NCBI RefSeq assembly: GCF_000179775.1
Contig: NZ_AEEB01000022.1
Span: forward strand, 1-64,000
From: Ahrensia sp. R2A130
GTDB lineage: Bacteria > Pseudomonadota > Alphaproteobacteria > Rhizobiales > Rhizobiaceae
DNA: 64,000 nucleotides
Reading direction: 5' to 3'
In this document: positions 55,503-64,000 of the stretch, piece after piece
How positions within the stretch are numbered: position 1 is the stretch's first letter
Layout of the letters: every line of letters begins with the position of its first letter
Notes under the pieces: generated by a model
Seen by the model: the letters and a program-made list of their open reading frames with translations, nothing else
Databases searched by the model: none
What the model was told of the DNA's origin: nothing
Made by a program: the position numbers and the translations under genes

Positions 55503-57710
55503 ATGAAAAACTTCGCAATCGAAACCGACGCCGACGGCATCGCTACCATCACTTGGGACATGCCGGGCAAATCGATGAACGTCATCGACATCACGGTCAT
55601 GGACGAGTTCGAGAAACTCGTGGCTGAAATCGAGGCGGATGAAGAGATCAAGGGCGTTGTCCTGACCTCCGGCAAATCCACCTTCGGCGCGGGTGCAGAC
55701 CTGACCATGTTGCAGGATATGCTGGCGAAATTCGAAGCAGAAAAAGCCAGAGACGCAGACGCTGCCATGCAGATGCTGTTCGATAATGCCTACCGATTGA
55801 ACCTGCTGCTGCGCCGCGTGGAAGCGGGCGACAAGCCGTGGGTCGCGGCCATCAACGGCACCGCCTTGGGCGGTTGTTTCGAGATGGCGCTGGCCTGCCA
55901 CGGCCGCGTGATGAGCGAAGATGAAAAGGCAACCGTCGGTCTCCCGGAAGTCAAAGTCGGCCTGCTGCCCGGCGGCGGCGGCACCCAGCGTGTTGCCCGT
56001 CTTGTGAACCCGCAGGATGCCGTGACCATGCTGCTGCAAGGCAAAGCCCACCGCGCAGCCAAAGCCAAACAACTCGGCCTCGTGCACGAAGTCGTTCCAG
56101 CTGGTGATGTGATCGCCAAAGCCAAAGAGATGCTTAAGGGCGGCTTGAAGCCGAAAGCCCCTTGGGACGAGCGCGGCTTCCGCGCGCCGCTGAATATCTG
56201 GTCGCCGGACGGCATGCAGATGTTGGCCGCTGGCAACGCGATCATGCGCAAGGAAACCTACGCGAATTACCCCAACGCCACCAACATCATGAAATGCGTT
56301 TACGAAGGCATGCAGGTGCCGTTCGATACCGCGTTGAAGATCGAGTCGCGCTACTTCGCCAACACGATCCAGTCGCCGGAAGCTGCGGCCATGATCCGCT
56401 CGCTCTTCATCAACATGCAGGAGCTCAACAAGGGCGCCCGCCGCCCCGACGTGCCAAAGCGTGAGTTGAACAAGATTGGCGTCATCGGCGCAGGCTTCAT
56501 GGGCGCAGGCATCGCCTACGTCACCGCAAAAGCCGGTATGGAAGTGGTGCTGATTGACCGCGACCAGGACGCTGCCGACAAGGGCAAAGACTGGTCCCGC
56601 GAAACGCTGGACAAGGCGATCAAGCGCAAACACTCGACCGAAGAAAAGCGCGACGCGCTGCTGGCGAAAATCGAAGCGACGACGGACTACGGCAAACTCT
56701 CCGATTGCGACCTCGTGATCGAGGCCGTGTTCGAAGACAAAGGCGTGAAAGCTGACGTGACGAAACAAGTCGATGCAGCGTCATCCGGCACCATGATCTT
56801 CGCCTCCAACACCTCCACCATCCCGATTGGCGAATTGGCGGAAGCGTCGAAGAACGCCGATAACTTCATCGGCATTCACTTCTTCTCGCCTGTCGATAAG
56901 ATGATGCTGGTGGAAATCATTATGGCTGAAAAGACCGGCGATGATGCGCTAGCGCTGGCCATCGACTATGTGACTAAGATCAAGAAGACACCCATCGTGG
57001 TCAACGATACCCGCGGCTTCTACGTGAATCGCGCGGTAATCCGCTACATGCAGGAAGCCTGGTCGATGCTCATCGAAGGCGTGCCCGTCCCTATGATCGA
57101 CAACCTCGCCCGCGCCGCCGGCATGCCCGTCGGCCCGCTGACATTGAACGATGCGGTTGCGCTCGATCTTTCCCAGAAAGTGATGAAGCAGACGCTCGCC
57201 GACCTTGGCGAAGAGGAAGCGTTGAAGGTGCTCGACAAGCGCCATATCGACCTCATCGACACAATGGTCGAGCACGGTCGCGTGGGCAAAAAAGCTGGCA
57301 AGGGCTGGTACGATTACAACCCCAAACCCGTTGGCGCGAAGCTGTGGCCTGACCTGAAAACAATACACACGCAGCAAGATGCAGACGCCATCGACCATCA
57401 GGAAATAGAAGACCGTTTCCTCTACACCATCGCGCTGGAAGCGGTGCGCTGCTTCGAAGAAGGCGTCGTCACCGATATTCGTGAAGCTGACGTTGGTGCC
57501 ATCCTGGGCTTCGGTTTTGCACCCTTCACGGGCGGCCCACTGTCCTTCATCGACGGTATCGGCGTGGAAGCCTTCACCGCCCGCGCCAACGATCTGGCAT
57601 CACGCCATGGTGAGCATTTCTCCCCACCCGCACTGCTGGTCGAGATGGCGAAAAACGGCGAAACCTTCTACGGTCGCTTCTCACACGAAGAGCAGAAGCA
57701 GGCCGCCTGA
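55503..57710 (+). CDS. FadB/FadJ-type enoyl-CoA hydratase / 3-hydroxyacyl-CoA dehydrogenase
   Basis: A 735-residue bifunctional enzyme. Residues about 1-200 are the crotonase domain ([10 protein letters not shown] oxyanion segment, [13 protein letters not shown] and [17 protein letters not shown] with the catalytic Glu residues). From about 320 on is the NAD-binding 3-hydroxyacyl-CoA dehydrogenase ([36 protein letters not shown] with catalytic His) and the two C-terminal helical domains. The ATG at 55503 has AGAAGGAAC upstream. It forms a trifunctional complex with the thiolase in related systems. Confidence 0.96.
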   Translation: MKNFAIETDADGIATITWDMPGKSMNVIDITVMDEFEKLVAEIEADEEIKGVVLTSGKSTFGAGADLTMLQDMLAKFEAEKARDADAAMQMLFDNAYRLNLLLRRVEAGDKPWVAAINGTALGGCFEMALACHGRVMSEDEKATVGLPEVKVGLLPGGGGTQRVARLVNPQDAVTMLLQGKAHRAAKAKQLGLVHEVVPAGDVIAKAKEMLKGGLKPKAPWDERGFRAPLNIWSPDGMQMLAAGNAIMRKETYANYPNATNIMKCVYEGMQVPFDTALKIESRYFANTIQSPEAAAMIRSLFINMQELNKGARRPDVPKRELNKIGVIGAGFMGAGIAYVTAKAGMEVVLIDRDQDAADKGKDWSRETLDKAIKRKHSTEEKRDALLAKIEATTDYGKLSDCDLVIEAVFEDKGVKADVTKQVDAASSGTMIFASNTSTIPIGELAEASKNADNFIGIHFFSPVDKMMLVEIIMAEKTGDDALALAIDYVTKIKKTPIVVNDTRGFYVNRAVIRYMQEAWSMLIEGVPVPMIDNLARAAGMPVGPLTLNDAVALDLSQKVMKQTLADLGEEEALKVLDKRHIDLIDTMVEHGRVGKKAGKGWYDYNPKPVGAKLWPDLKTIHTQQDADAIDHQEIEDRFLYTIALEAVRCFEEGVVTDIREADVGAILGFGFAPFTGGPLSFIDGIGVEAFTARANDLASRHGEHFSPPALLVEMAKNGETFYGRFSHEEQKQAA

Positions 57711-57717
57711 CCGATCA

Positions 57718-57749
57718 GGTCCGTCCGTTTCTCAAATAGCGGACGGACC
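57718..57749 (+). promoter_or_regulatory. Stem-loop masking the ribosome site of the next gene
   Basis: GGTCCGTCCG and CGGACGGACC form a perfect 10-bp stem around a 12-base loop, ending 3 bp before the ATG at 57753. The 3' arm contains the only purine-rich (GGACGGA) ribosome-site candidate for that gene. No T run follows, so it is not a normal terminator; it would instead limit translation. Confidence 0.55.
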
Positions 57750-57752
57750 AAA

Positions 57753-58370
57753 ATGGCCACCATCGACTACTACTTTTACGGCGCATCCCCCTTCACCTAT
57801 CTCGGCAACGGCGCGATACGCGAAGTTGCTGACAAGCACGGCGCGACGCTGAACTACAAGCCCGTGAACCTGATGGGTCTGTGGGAAATTTCCGGCGCAG
57901 TCCCTCCCGGCCAGCGCCCACCCGTTCGCCAGCGCTACCGCCTGCTGGAACTGCAGCGCATTGCAGAAATACGCGAGCGCCCGGTCAATCTGAAACCGGC
58001 ACACTTTCCCGTCGATATGACACTGGCAGACAGCTGCGTCATCGCCATCGCGGAACGCGGCAAAGACCCGCAAGCCTTCCTCGATGCGGTGGGCAAAGGT
58101 GTCTGGCTGGACGATCTCGATATGTCCAACGAAGCGCAGATCGCCGATAAACTGGCCGAATGCGACTTCGACCCGGACACCATCATCACCGCCGCGCAAT
58201 CGGAAGACACCGCAGCCATCCGCGCCGCCAACACACAGGCCGCAATCGATGCGGATGCTGTGGGTGTTCCAGCCTATGTGTTGAACGGCGAAGTCTTTTG
58301 GGGTCAGGACCGCATCGACCTGCTGGACCATGCGCTCACCACAGGACGTGAGCCTTACAAAGCCGGATAA
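57753..58370 (+). CDS. DsbA-family / 2-hydroxychromene-2-carboxylate isomerase-like protein
   Basis: A 205-residue thioredoxin-fold protein of the kappa-GST/HCCA-isomerase group: YYFYGASPFTYLG opens it (Ser replaces the DsbA Cys pair), and the C-terminal GVPAYVLNGEVFWGQDRIDL is a strong family signature. Homologs isomerise aromatic intermediates with glutathione. Here it trails the beta-oxidation genes and its start lies behind a strong stem-loop. Confidence 0.9.
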   Translation: MATIDYYFYGASPFTYLGNGAIREVADKHGATLNYKPVNLMGLWEISGAVPPGQRPPVRQRYRLLELQRIAEIRERPVNLKPAHFPVDMTLADSCVIAIAERGKDPQAFLDAVGKGVWLDDLDMSNEAQIADKLAECDFDPDTIITAAQSEDTAAIRAANTQAAIDADAVGVPAYVLNGEVFWGQDRIDLLDHALTTGREPYKAG

Positions 58371-58460
58371 TCGGCCGATTGTGTACAAAAATACCACCCG
58401 ATGGACATGGCGAAACAAGCACAATAACGTAGGATAGTTTTCTTAACGTTGAGATTCGCC

Positions 58461-59159
58461 ATGTTCTCTCACAAACAGGTTTGGGCTGCCATCGACGCGC
58501 TGGCGCAGGACAACGATATGTCCGTCTCCAAACTCGCCCGCACCGCCGGGCTGGATGCGACTACCTTCAACAAGTCCAAACGCATAGGCGCCGATGGTCG
58601 GCAACGCTGGCCATCCACCGAGTCGCTATCCAAAATCATGGATGCCACAAAAACCGATATCGACGGTTTCATGGCCACCATGCGCGACGGGCAAGCCAGT
58701 TTTGCTGCGGGCTTTGCAGGCATGAGCGAAACTGGCGGAACTTACGTGCCTGATGCCCCCGGACACCCGGTGCCCGTTTCCATCCCCCTGCTCGGTTTGG
58801 CACAGGCAGGCAGCGGCGGCTTTTTCGATGATGCGGGGCTGCCAACAGGCGAAGGCTGGGAAGCGGTAGAATTCCCACAATCCGACCGCGAACCACTCTA
58901 TGCCTTGGAAATCGCGGGCGATTCCATGGAACCGCTTTACCGCGATGGCGACCGTATCGTTGTCTCCCCCACCGCATCCGTTCGCCGCGGCGACCGCGTG
59001 GTCGTCCGCACAAGCGACGGGGAAATCATGGCCAAGACTCTGGCTCGACAAACGGCGAAAACGGTGGAGCTGGATTCAGAAAACCCAGAGCACCAGAAAC
59101 GGACCTTTGATTTAACTGAAGTCGATTGGGTCGCTCGAATTATGTGGGTCAGCCAGTAA
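58461..59159 (+). CDS. S24-family LexA-like repressor with N-terminal HTH
   Basis: A 232-residue regulator. Residues about 5-60 are a helix-turn-helix (SVSKLARTAGLDATTFNKSK). Residues about 110-225 are a peptidase S24 domain with Ser in GDSMEPLYRDGD and Lys in GEIMAKTL. An AG dipeptide in LAQAGSGGFF is a candidate self-cleavage site. The ATG at 58461 is preferred over the one at 58449 because the product then starts at the HTH family's usual point. It may respond to DNA damage or be prophage-derived in origin; it is common in Hyphomicrobiales cores. Confidence 0.88.
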   Translation: MFSHKQVWAAIDALAQDNDMSVSKLARTAGLDATTFNKSKRIGADGRQRWPSTESLSKIMDATKTDIDGFMATMRDGQASFAAGFAGMSETGGTYVPDAPGHPVPVSIPLLGLAQAGSGGFFDDAGLPTGEGWEAVEFPQSDREPLYALEIAGDSMEPLYRDGDRIVVSPTASVRRGDRVVVRTSDGEIMAKTLARQTAKTVELDSENPEHQKRTFDLTEVDWVARIMWVSQ

Positions 59160-59179
59160 ACCCAAATCAGATTACCATC

Positions 59180-59193
59180 CCCGCCCACGCGGG
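59180..59193. repeat. Short CCCGC/GCGGG hairpin between convergent genes
   Basis: A 5-bp GC stem with loop CCAC within ATCCCCGCCCACGCGGGATG lies between the repressor and lysK stops. Such small palindromes recur in alphaproteobacterial genomes and may act as weak terminators. There is no T run. Confidence 0.4.
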
Positions 59194-59215
59194 ATGACAG
59201 AGGTAGGTCGAGCGA

Positions 59216-60838
59216 TTACCGCTCCAAGGCCTCGCGGATCATCGCAACGGTACGGCTCTTGTCATAAAGCGCGGCAAAGGAACCAAATCTCGGTCCCTGA
59301 TCTTGCCCCAACAACACCTGATACAGCGCTTGAAACCACTCGCGTAGGTTCTCGAAACCGTGATCTTTACCCACCGAATACACTTCTGTCTGCAACGCTT
59401 CGCCATCAGCATCATCGGGCATGGCATCCAACCGTGACGCCAGATCCTCCATCGCCGACCGCTCTTGATCAGTCGGTGCGCGGAAGCTTTTGGCCGGTTT
59501 TACGAAGTCGCGGAAATAGGCGATGGCATAGCCCACCAACTCATCCAACTTGGGGTTATTCTCCGGCGTGGCGGCGGCATCATACTGACTGATGAAGCCC
59601 CAAAGCGTTTCTTTATCTTCGGCGTTCGACGCGCTGACGAGGTTGAGCAACATCGAGAACGGCACCGGCATATCCAGTGTCGGCGGATTGCCCGCATGAA
59701 TGTGCCAAACCGGATTGTTCAGCTTCGTCTTCTCATCATCGGCCTTATGGTATGCGGCAAGGTGCTGGAAATACTCGTCCACCGCGCGTGGAATGACATC
59801 GAAATGTAGCCGCTTGGCCGTCTTCGGCTTGGCGTACATGAACAGCGACAGACTTTCAGGCGACGCATAGGCAAGCCACTGATCCATGGTGATGCCATTG
59901 CCCTTGGACTTTGAAATCTTCTCGCCGTTTTCATCAAGAAACAGCTCGTAGATGAAATGTTCCGGCGCACGTGCGCCCAGCGCCCGGCAGATGCGGTCGT
60001 AGAGCTGCGAATTGTTCTGGTGGTCCTTGCCGTACATTTCGAAATCGACGCCGAGCGCCGCCCAGCGCATGCCGAAATCCGGCTTCCATTGCAGCTTCAC
60101 GTTACCGCCGGTCACGGGTAGCGTTTTGGTATCGCCATCATCGTCAGCAAACGTCACGGTACCTGCGTCGCCATCGACCTCACACGGCACGTAGAGCACT
60201 TTGCCTGATGCAGGTGAGATAGGCAGGAACGGCGAATAGGTCGCGCGGCGCTCTTCGCCCAGCGTTGGCAGCATGATGGCGAGAATATCGTCATTCTTTT
60301 TTGCAGCCGCGGTCAGCGCATCATCGAACTTGCCGGACGTGTAGTAATCCGTGGCCGAGGCGAACTCATAGGTGAAGCCGAAGCGGTCGAGAAAAGCGCG
60401 CAGTTTGGCGTTGTTGTGATAGCCGAAGGAACCATGCCCCTCTTCGCCTTCACCCGCAAACGGGTCCGGCACACGGCTCAGCGGCTTACCGATATTGGCT
60501 TTCAGCACATCTTGATTGGGCACGTTGTCAGGAATTTTCCGCATGCCATCCATATCATCGGAAAAGCACACCAGCCGCACCGCAACTTCGTCACGCGTCA
60601 GCAGACGGAAGGCATTGATGACCATCGTGGTGCGCGCAACTTCGCCGAACGTGCCGATATGGGGAAGACCTGATGGGCCGTAGCCTGTCTCGAACAAAAC
60701 GCCATGGTCGGGATAGCCACCTTTTGCATACCGCTTGACGATCTTTCGCGCTTCCTCGAACGGCCAGGCCTTGGAGGCGTGTGCAGCATCAACGAGATCG
60801 TCGGAAATGGTGAGCGGCGAAAAGGATGTGTTGGACAT
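59216..60838 (-). CDS. lysK: Class I lysyl-tRNA synthetase
   Basis: A 540-residue class I enzyme with the HIGH-like motif [10 protein letters not shown] and the KMSKS-like [10 protein letters not shown]. The class I LysRS is found in archaea and some bacteria, notably many alphaproteobacteria, in place of class II LysS. The ATG at 60838 starts [10 protein letters not shown]; longer forms add a non-conserved leader. It charges tRNA-Lys. Confidence 0.95.
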   Translation of the reverse strand: MSNTSFSPLTISDDLVDAAHASKAWPFEEARKIVKRYAKGGYPDHGVLFETGYGPSGLPHIGTFGEVARTTMVINAFRLLTRDEVAVRLVCFSDDMDGMRKIPDNVPNQDVLKANIGKPLSRVPDPFAGEGEEGHGSFGYHNNAKLRAFLDRFGFTYEFASATDYYTSGKFDDALTAAAKKNDDILAIMLPTLGEERRATYSPFLPISPASGKVLYVPCEVDGDAGTVTFADDDGDTKTLPVTGGNVKLQWKPDFGMRWAALGVDFEMYGKDHQNNSQLYDRICRALGARAPEHFIYELFLDENGEKISKSKGNGITMDQWLAYASPESLSLFMYAKPKTAKRLHFDVIPRAVDEYFQHLAAYHKADDEKTKLNNPVWHIHAGNPPTLDMPVPFSMLLNLVSASNAEDKETLWGFISQYDAAATPENNPKLDELVGYAIAYFRDFVKPAKSFRAPTDQERSAMEDLASRLDAMPDDADGEALQTEVYSVGKDHGFENLREWFQALYQVLLGQDQGPRFGSFAALYDKSRTVAMIREALER

Positions 60839-61001
60839 GATACGGTCAGCGTGTGCAGGAAGATAAGCCTTGCAGGTGGTATGGCCGCGCGGGCCTAGCG
60901 TCAACAGCCGCGCATTGCGTCAAACGATGCGTGCTGCGCCTTGAAACCGCCATCGTGGCTGCGGTATTCATGGCCACCCGATCACCGAAAGCCGCACCGC
61001 C

Positions 61002-61409
61002 ATGAACGCCATCTCCGTCCCCGACACGCTCGTCTATATCATGGTCTCGGTTTCTGCCGTGGACAGCGACATGCGCGAGGCAGAAATGTTGCGTATCGGC
61101 AACATCGTCAAAACGCTGCCCGTGTTCGAAAATTATGACCCTGACCGGCTTGTGGAAGCTGCAAAAGCCTGCCGTGATATTTTGCAAGCCGATGAAGGTA
61201 TGGAAACAGTGCTGCAGATCGCGGGCCAACTACCCGCGCATCTGCATTCCACCGCCTACGCACTGGCAACAGAAATTGCCGCGGCAGACCGTAATGTTTC
61301 AGCAGAGGAAGTGCGGTTGCTGCAACTGCTACGCCAGCATTTGAAGCTGGATCGCCTTACATCCGTCGCGCTGGAAACTGCCGCGCGGGCAAGACATCAG
61401 ATCGCTTAA
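61002..61409 (+). CDS. TerB-like protein
   Basis: A 135-residue all-helical protein with the TerB acidic motif pattern: VSAVDSDMREAEMLRIG in the first half and EIAAADRNVSAEEVRLLQLL in the second, each resembling the metal-binding D-x-x-x-x-x-E-x-x-x-I segment. TerB proteins are linked to tellurite resistance and stress, though most core-genome copies have no known role. It is divergent from lysK and convergent with pyrD. Confidence 0.85.
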   Translation: MNAISVPDTLVYIMVSVSAVDSDMREAEMLRIGNIVKTLPVFENYDPDRLVEAAKACRDILQADEGMETVLQIAGQLPAHLHSTAYALATEIAAADRNVSAEEVRLLQLLRQHLKLDRLTSVALETAARARHQIA

Positions 61410-61421
61410 TCACAAGCTGAA

Positions 61422-62504
61422 TTAGCGCGCGGCCCATTCAGCAGCGTTACGCCCGGTCACGTCTGCAATCGAATATGCATCATCACTTTTCAGGCGTTTC
61501 GAAAGGCCTTTGATGATGGACGCCGACAAGCCTGGTCCGGCGTAGATCATGCCAGTGTAAAGCTGCACCAGCGAAGCACCCGCTTCGATTTTTTGCCACG
61601 CAGTTTCCGCATCGCGAACTCCGCCCACGCCCACCAACGGCAAGCATTTACCCACGCGCTGATACATCTGCGCCAACCGGATTGTCGAAAGCTCGAACAG
61701 GGGCGCACCGGACAGTCCGCCCGTCTCGTCGCGGTTGCGCGAGCGCAAACCATCACGACCCAACGTCGTGTTGGACACGATCAACGCATCCATGCCGGAG
61801 CCATCCAACGCTTTGGCAATCGCATCCAGCTCGTTCTGGTCGAGATCGGGCGCGATCTTCAAGAACAGCGGTTTTCGCCCGTAGGCATTTGTTTGACCGT
61901 CCCGCGCATCCGATACGCGAGACAGCAGGTCAGCCAGTGGATCGGCACCTTGAAGCGCGCGCAGGCCGGGCGTGTTGGGAGATGAAATGTTGACCGTAAA
62001 ATAATCAGCCAGATGAGCAAAGGCTTCGATACCCGCCACGTAGTCGGCGGCAAAATCATCGCTTGTCTTGTTTGCACCCAGATTGATGCCACGCAGGCCA
62101 GAAGCGGGTCGCCCCTTCTCCTCCAAGCGTTCACGCACCACCGCATGGCCTTCGCTGTTGAAGCCAAGGCGGTTGATGACGGCATCATCTTCCACCAGTC
62201 GGAACACGCGCGGCTTGGGATTGCCCGACTGCGGCTTCGGCGTAACGGTACCAACTTCGGTGTGGCCGAAACCCATGGCCAGCAGCGCCGCAGACGCTTG
62301 CCCGCCCTTGTCGTAGCCTGCCGCCATGCCAATCGGATTGGCGAAACGCAGACCGGCAACATCAACGGCCAATGCCGGATCGCGGGCAGCGTCGAATCGC
62401 GGATGCAGACCGGATTGGAGAGCACCGATAGAAAGACCGTGGGCTTTTTCGGGGTCGAGCGAAAAGAGCGCCTGACGGCCAATCGCAGAAAACAATCCGC
62501 TCAT
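61422..62504 (-). CDS. pyrD: Dihydroorotate dehydrogenase (quinone), class 2
   Basis: A 360-residue class 2 enzyme. Family motifs are GFGHTEVGTVTPKPQSGNPK, NRLGFNSEGH, NISSPNTPGLR with the catalytic Ser, IVSNTT and ETGGLSG. The N-terminal helices (LFSAIGRQALFSLDPEKAH) dock to the inner membrane and quinone pool. It makes orotate in pyrimidine synthesis. It overlaps the upstream DUF952 gene by ATGA. Confidence 0.97.
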   Translation of the reverse strand: MSGLFSAIGRQALFSLDPEKAHGLSIGALQSGLHPRFDAARDPALAVDVAGLRFANPIGMAAGYDKGGQASAALLAMGFGHTEVGTVTPKPQSGNPKPRVFRLVEDDAVINRLGFNSEGHAVVRERLEEKGRPASGLRGINLGANKTSDDFAADYVAGIEAFAHLADYFTVNISSPNTPGLRALQGADPLADLLSRVSDARDGQTNAYGRKPLFLKIAPDLDQNELDAIAKALDGSGMDALIVSNTTLGRDGLRSRNRDETGGLSGAPLFELSTIRLAQMYQRVGKCLPLVGVGGVRDAETAWQKIEAGASLVQLYTGMIYAGPGLSASIIKGLSKRLKSDDAYSIADVTGRNAAEWAAR

Positions 62505-62860
62505 TGCGCGTTCAATTCCTTTTCGGTCGGCATCATGGGGTTACCGTCTTCGTCTTGAACCAGTTCGAACTCTGCTGTTGCCAGCGCAGGGTCTAGCGTC
62601 GCGTAGAGATGCGGAAAAAGTGCGCCACCTCGTGACGGCTCCCATTTTAGTTCCTCGCCCATCGCGTCCGCATCGAACGCCAGCAATAACAGGTCGGCTT
62701 GGCCAGCGAAGTGTTTTTCCAGAGTTTCGCTGGCCTGCCCGGCCGTTGAAAAATGAATGTACCCATCAGCCTTATCGACAGGCGCACCTTCGAACACGCC
62801 CAGTTCAACGGCGTCCTCCCAAGCCTTGCGTTCGGCGATTTTATAGATCGTACGGCTCAT
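62501..62860 (-). CDS. DUF952-family protein
   Basis: A 119-residue protein with the DUF952 layout: IYKIAERKAWEDA start, DGYIHFSTAGQASETL and a later ALFPHLYATLD. The fold resembles ADP-ribosyl-transferase-like proteins, but the activity is unknown. It overlaps pyrD and the hydrolase gene by ATGA at both ends. Confidence 0.92.
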   Translation of the reverse strand: MSRTIYKIAERKAWEDAVELGVFEGAPVDKADGYIHFSTAGQASETLEKHFAGQADLLLLAFDADAMGEELKWEPSRGGALFPHLYATLDPALATAEFELVQDEDGNPMMPTEKELNAQ

Positions 62861-63843
62861 GAAGAAGGTTCCTTGCGGTTGGCGGCGGCGTTCAAAAACC
62901 CGTCGATACGAGCATTGCTCGCTTGCGCTATATCGAGGTGGCGAAACGACTGAAAGACGTGAACACCGCCTGGTGTCACATCCAATTCGGTATTGCCGTT
63001 GGCAACATGCCAGCGCGTTGCCATCAACAATGTGTCGTCCAGCAGCAAATCTTTAGTGCCAACGCTGAAAAGGGCTGGTGGCATATCATTCAATGAAGCG
63101 AAGAGAGGCGACACGACAGGCGACCGTCTGTCTTCATCTGCGGCCAGAAATGCACTGGCAAAATTCGCCATGTCGCGGGTGGCGAGCACAAGCCGGTCAG
63201 CGCCCCAGTTTAGAGAGCTTGCAGTTTGCCCCAGATCATAGACACCGGCGGTCAAATTCGCAGCGCAAAACCGGCCACCATGGCCGGCATCACGCAACCG
63301 CAACAGTGTGAGAACCGAAAGATGCGCACCCGCGCTTTCGCCACCGATAGTCATTATCTCGTTCGGCAAACCGTGTTCCGCTTCCAGCAGAAAACGCGCA
63401 GCGTCGTAACAATCGTCCGGTCCGGCGGGATAGGGATATTCCGGCGCGAGGCGGTAATCGACCGAGACGCAACCTAGTCCCGTTGCTTCGGCAATTTCTT
63501 GCAGGCGCTCGTCTTGAGCATCAGCTGCGCCGAGCATCCAACCGCCGCCGTGAATGTGCAAATAAAGCCCGCGCATAGGCCGTCCGATCGGCTCGATGAG
63601 CCGCAAAACAATATCACCATCACCGTTCGCGCGCGGCGCAAGCAAAGTGCGTGCACGCGTGGATTCAGCTTCCAACGGAAACGGCCCCTTACCTTCCAAC
63701 CGGTTCGCCCGCACCTGCGCAGCCGGTATCGCCCACATGTCGCCACCAGCGCTGATTGTGGCCAACAGTTCAGCGTTGAAAGCACAGATGTGTTCTGGAA
63801 TGGCGTCATCGCGAAAGAGAGCCGGATCAATGATCAAGGTCAT
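62857..63843 (-). CDS. Alpha/beta hydrolase of the hormone-sensitive lipase family
   Basis: A 328-residue esterase. HSL-family signs are the oxyanion motif HIHGGGWMLG, SVDYRLAPEYPYPAG, and the nucleophile motif GGESAGAHL; Asp (GTKDLLLDD) and His (GGVHVFQSF) complete the triad. It overlaps by ATGA the genes on both sides. It probably cleaves short-chain esters; the natural substrate is unknown. Confidence 0.92.
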   Translation of the reverse strand: MTLIIDPALFRDDAIPEHICAFNAELLATISAGGDMWAIPAAQVRANRLEGKGPFPLEAESTRARTLLAPRANGDGDIVLRLIEPIGRPMRGLYLHIHGGGWMLGAADAQDERLQEIAEATGLGCVSVDYRLAPEYPYPAGPDDCYDAARFLLEAEHGLPNEIMTIGGESAGAHLSVLTLLRLRDAGHGGRFCAANLTAGVYDLGQTASSLNWGADRLVLATRDMANFASAFLAADEDRRSPVVSPLFASLNDMPPALFSVGTKDLLLDDTLLMATRWHVANGNTELDVTPGGVHVFQSFRHLDIAQASNARIDGFLNAAANRKEPSS

Positions 63844-64000
63844 GCTATGGCCTCACGCTTACGCTTCTGCGCGGGCAAAATACTCCAAGCTGCCGCCAGT
63901 GATGTGAGCGCTGTTGTGAGCGCAAGACCTGCCGCACCGGACGTAACGAGCCCCATGGGGGAGCTTGCAAAAAACACCAGCATGAACGTAGCGAGCCCTG
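63840..64000 (-). CDS. C-terminus of a membrane protein (5' end beyond window)
   Basis: The minus-strand frame is open from the window edge to a TGA that overlaps the hydrolase ATG. The 52 visible residues are hydrophobic (GLATFMLVFFASSPMGL, LALTTALTSLAAAWSI) and end in a basic tail QKRKREAIA. It looks like the last spans of a transporter such as an MFS protein, but too little is visible to name it. Confidence 0.6.
   Translation of the reverse strand, partial: GLATFMLVFFASSPMGLVTSGAAGLALTTALTSLAAAWSILPAQKRKREAIA

Noticed and set aside
55275-56768. A 497-codon minus-strand frame opposite thiolase and FadB-type genes
   Set aside because: It spans parts of two recognised plus-strand genes and has no domain motif; it arises from strong codon bias.

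Overview
The window looks like a chromosomal piece of an alphaproteobacterium, most likely in Hyphomicrobiales. The main pointers are the pheS/pheT/rplT/rpmI block, class I lysyl-tRNA synthetase, a PodJ-like Sel1/peptidoglycan-binding polarity protein, the TauE/SafE plus TIGR02186 pair, and a FecR/beta-barrel/CHASE2-cyclase module. Genes are densely packed with many ATGA, TTGA and TAATG stop/start overlaps. No database was searched; names rest on motifs and context read from the translated sequence.

Region 1 (1-1021) is the 3' part of an acidic, RTX-like extracellular-type protein carrying 35 tandem Gly-Ser-Gly-Lys units, closed by a strong terminator.

Region 2 (1202-25843) is the standout. 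About 21 genes all lie on the minus strand. In transcription order they are: a periplasmic binding protein, an aldehyde dehydrogenase, an AraC-type regulator, two Liv-type permeases, a LivG ATPase, a LivF ATPase fused to a UPF0261 (Tm-1 N-terminal-like) domain, a TIM-barrel protein (Tm-1 C-terminal-like), a 1112-residue SPFH/flotillin-like protein, two CoxG-like SRPBCC proteins, a molybdenum hydroxylase (FAD, 2Fe-2S and a large subunit split into two genes), a MoxR AAA+ ATPase and VWA protein (CoxD/CoxE-like), an amidohydrolase_2, a metallo-beta-lactamase-fold hydrolase, an SMP-30/isochorismatase-like fusion and an SDR. It reads as uptake of a small organic acid followed by oxidation and lactone or ester hydrolysis, with its own enzyme-maturation set and a giant membrane scaffold. 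The substrate is not identifiable from sequence. I know of no described system with this combination.

Region 3 (26234-31846) is an alpha/beta hydrolase plus a FecR protein and a TPR/outer-membrane barrel on the minus strand, divergent from a CHASE2 adenylate/guanylate cyclase.

Region 4 (31942-33838) is a scar: an IS3-family (IS407-like) element abutting the last codons of a large serine recombinase, lying beside the 3' end of a tRNA-Ser(GGA) gene. It looks like the remains of an integrated element.

Region 5 (33989-50695) is mostly housekeeping: msrA, mepA, a 1-Cys peroxiredoxin, pheS and pheT with an unrelated small membrane-protein gene wedged between them, rplT, rpmI, an amino-acid-type binding protein, a MATE exporter, small membrane proteins, TauE/SafE and a PodJ-like protein.

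Region 6 (50905-59159) is a plus-strand fatty-acid beta-oxidation run (acyl-CoA dehydrogenase, small protein, thioesterase, GST, thiolase, FadB-type enzyme, DsbA-like isomerase) behind a LiuR-like palindrome, followed by an S24 LexA-type repressor. Region 7 (59216-64000) holds lysK, a TerB-like protein, pyrD, a DUF952 protein, an HSL-type hydrolase and the end of a membrane protein.
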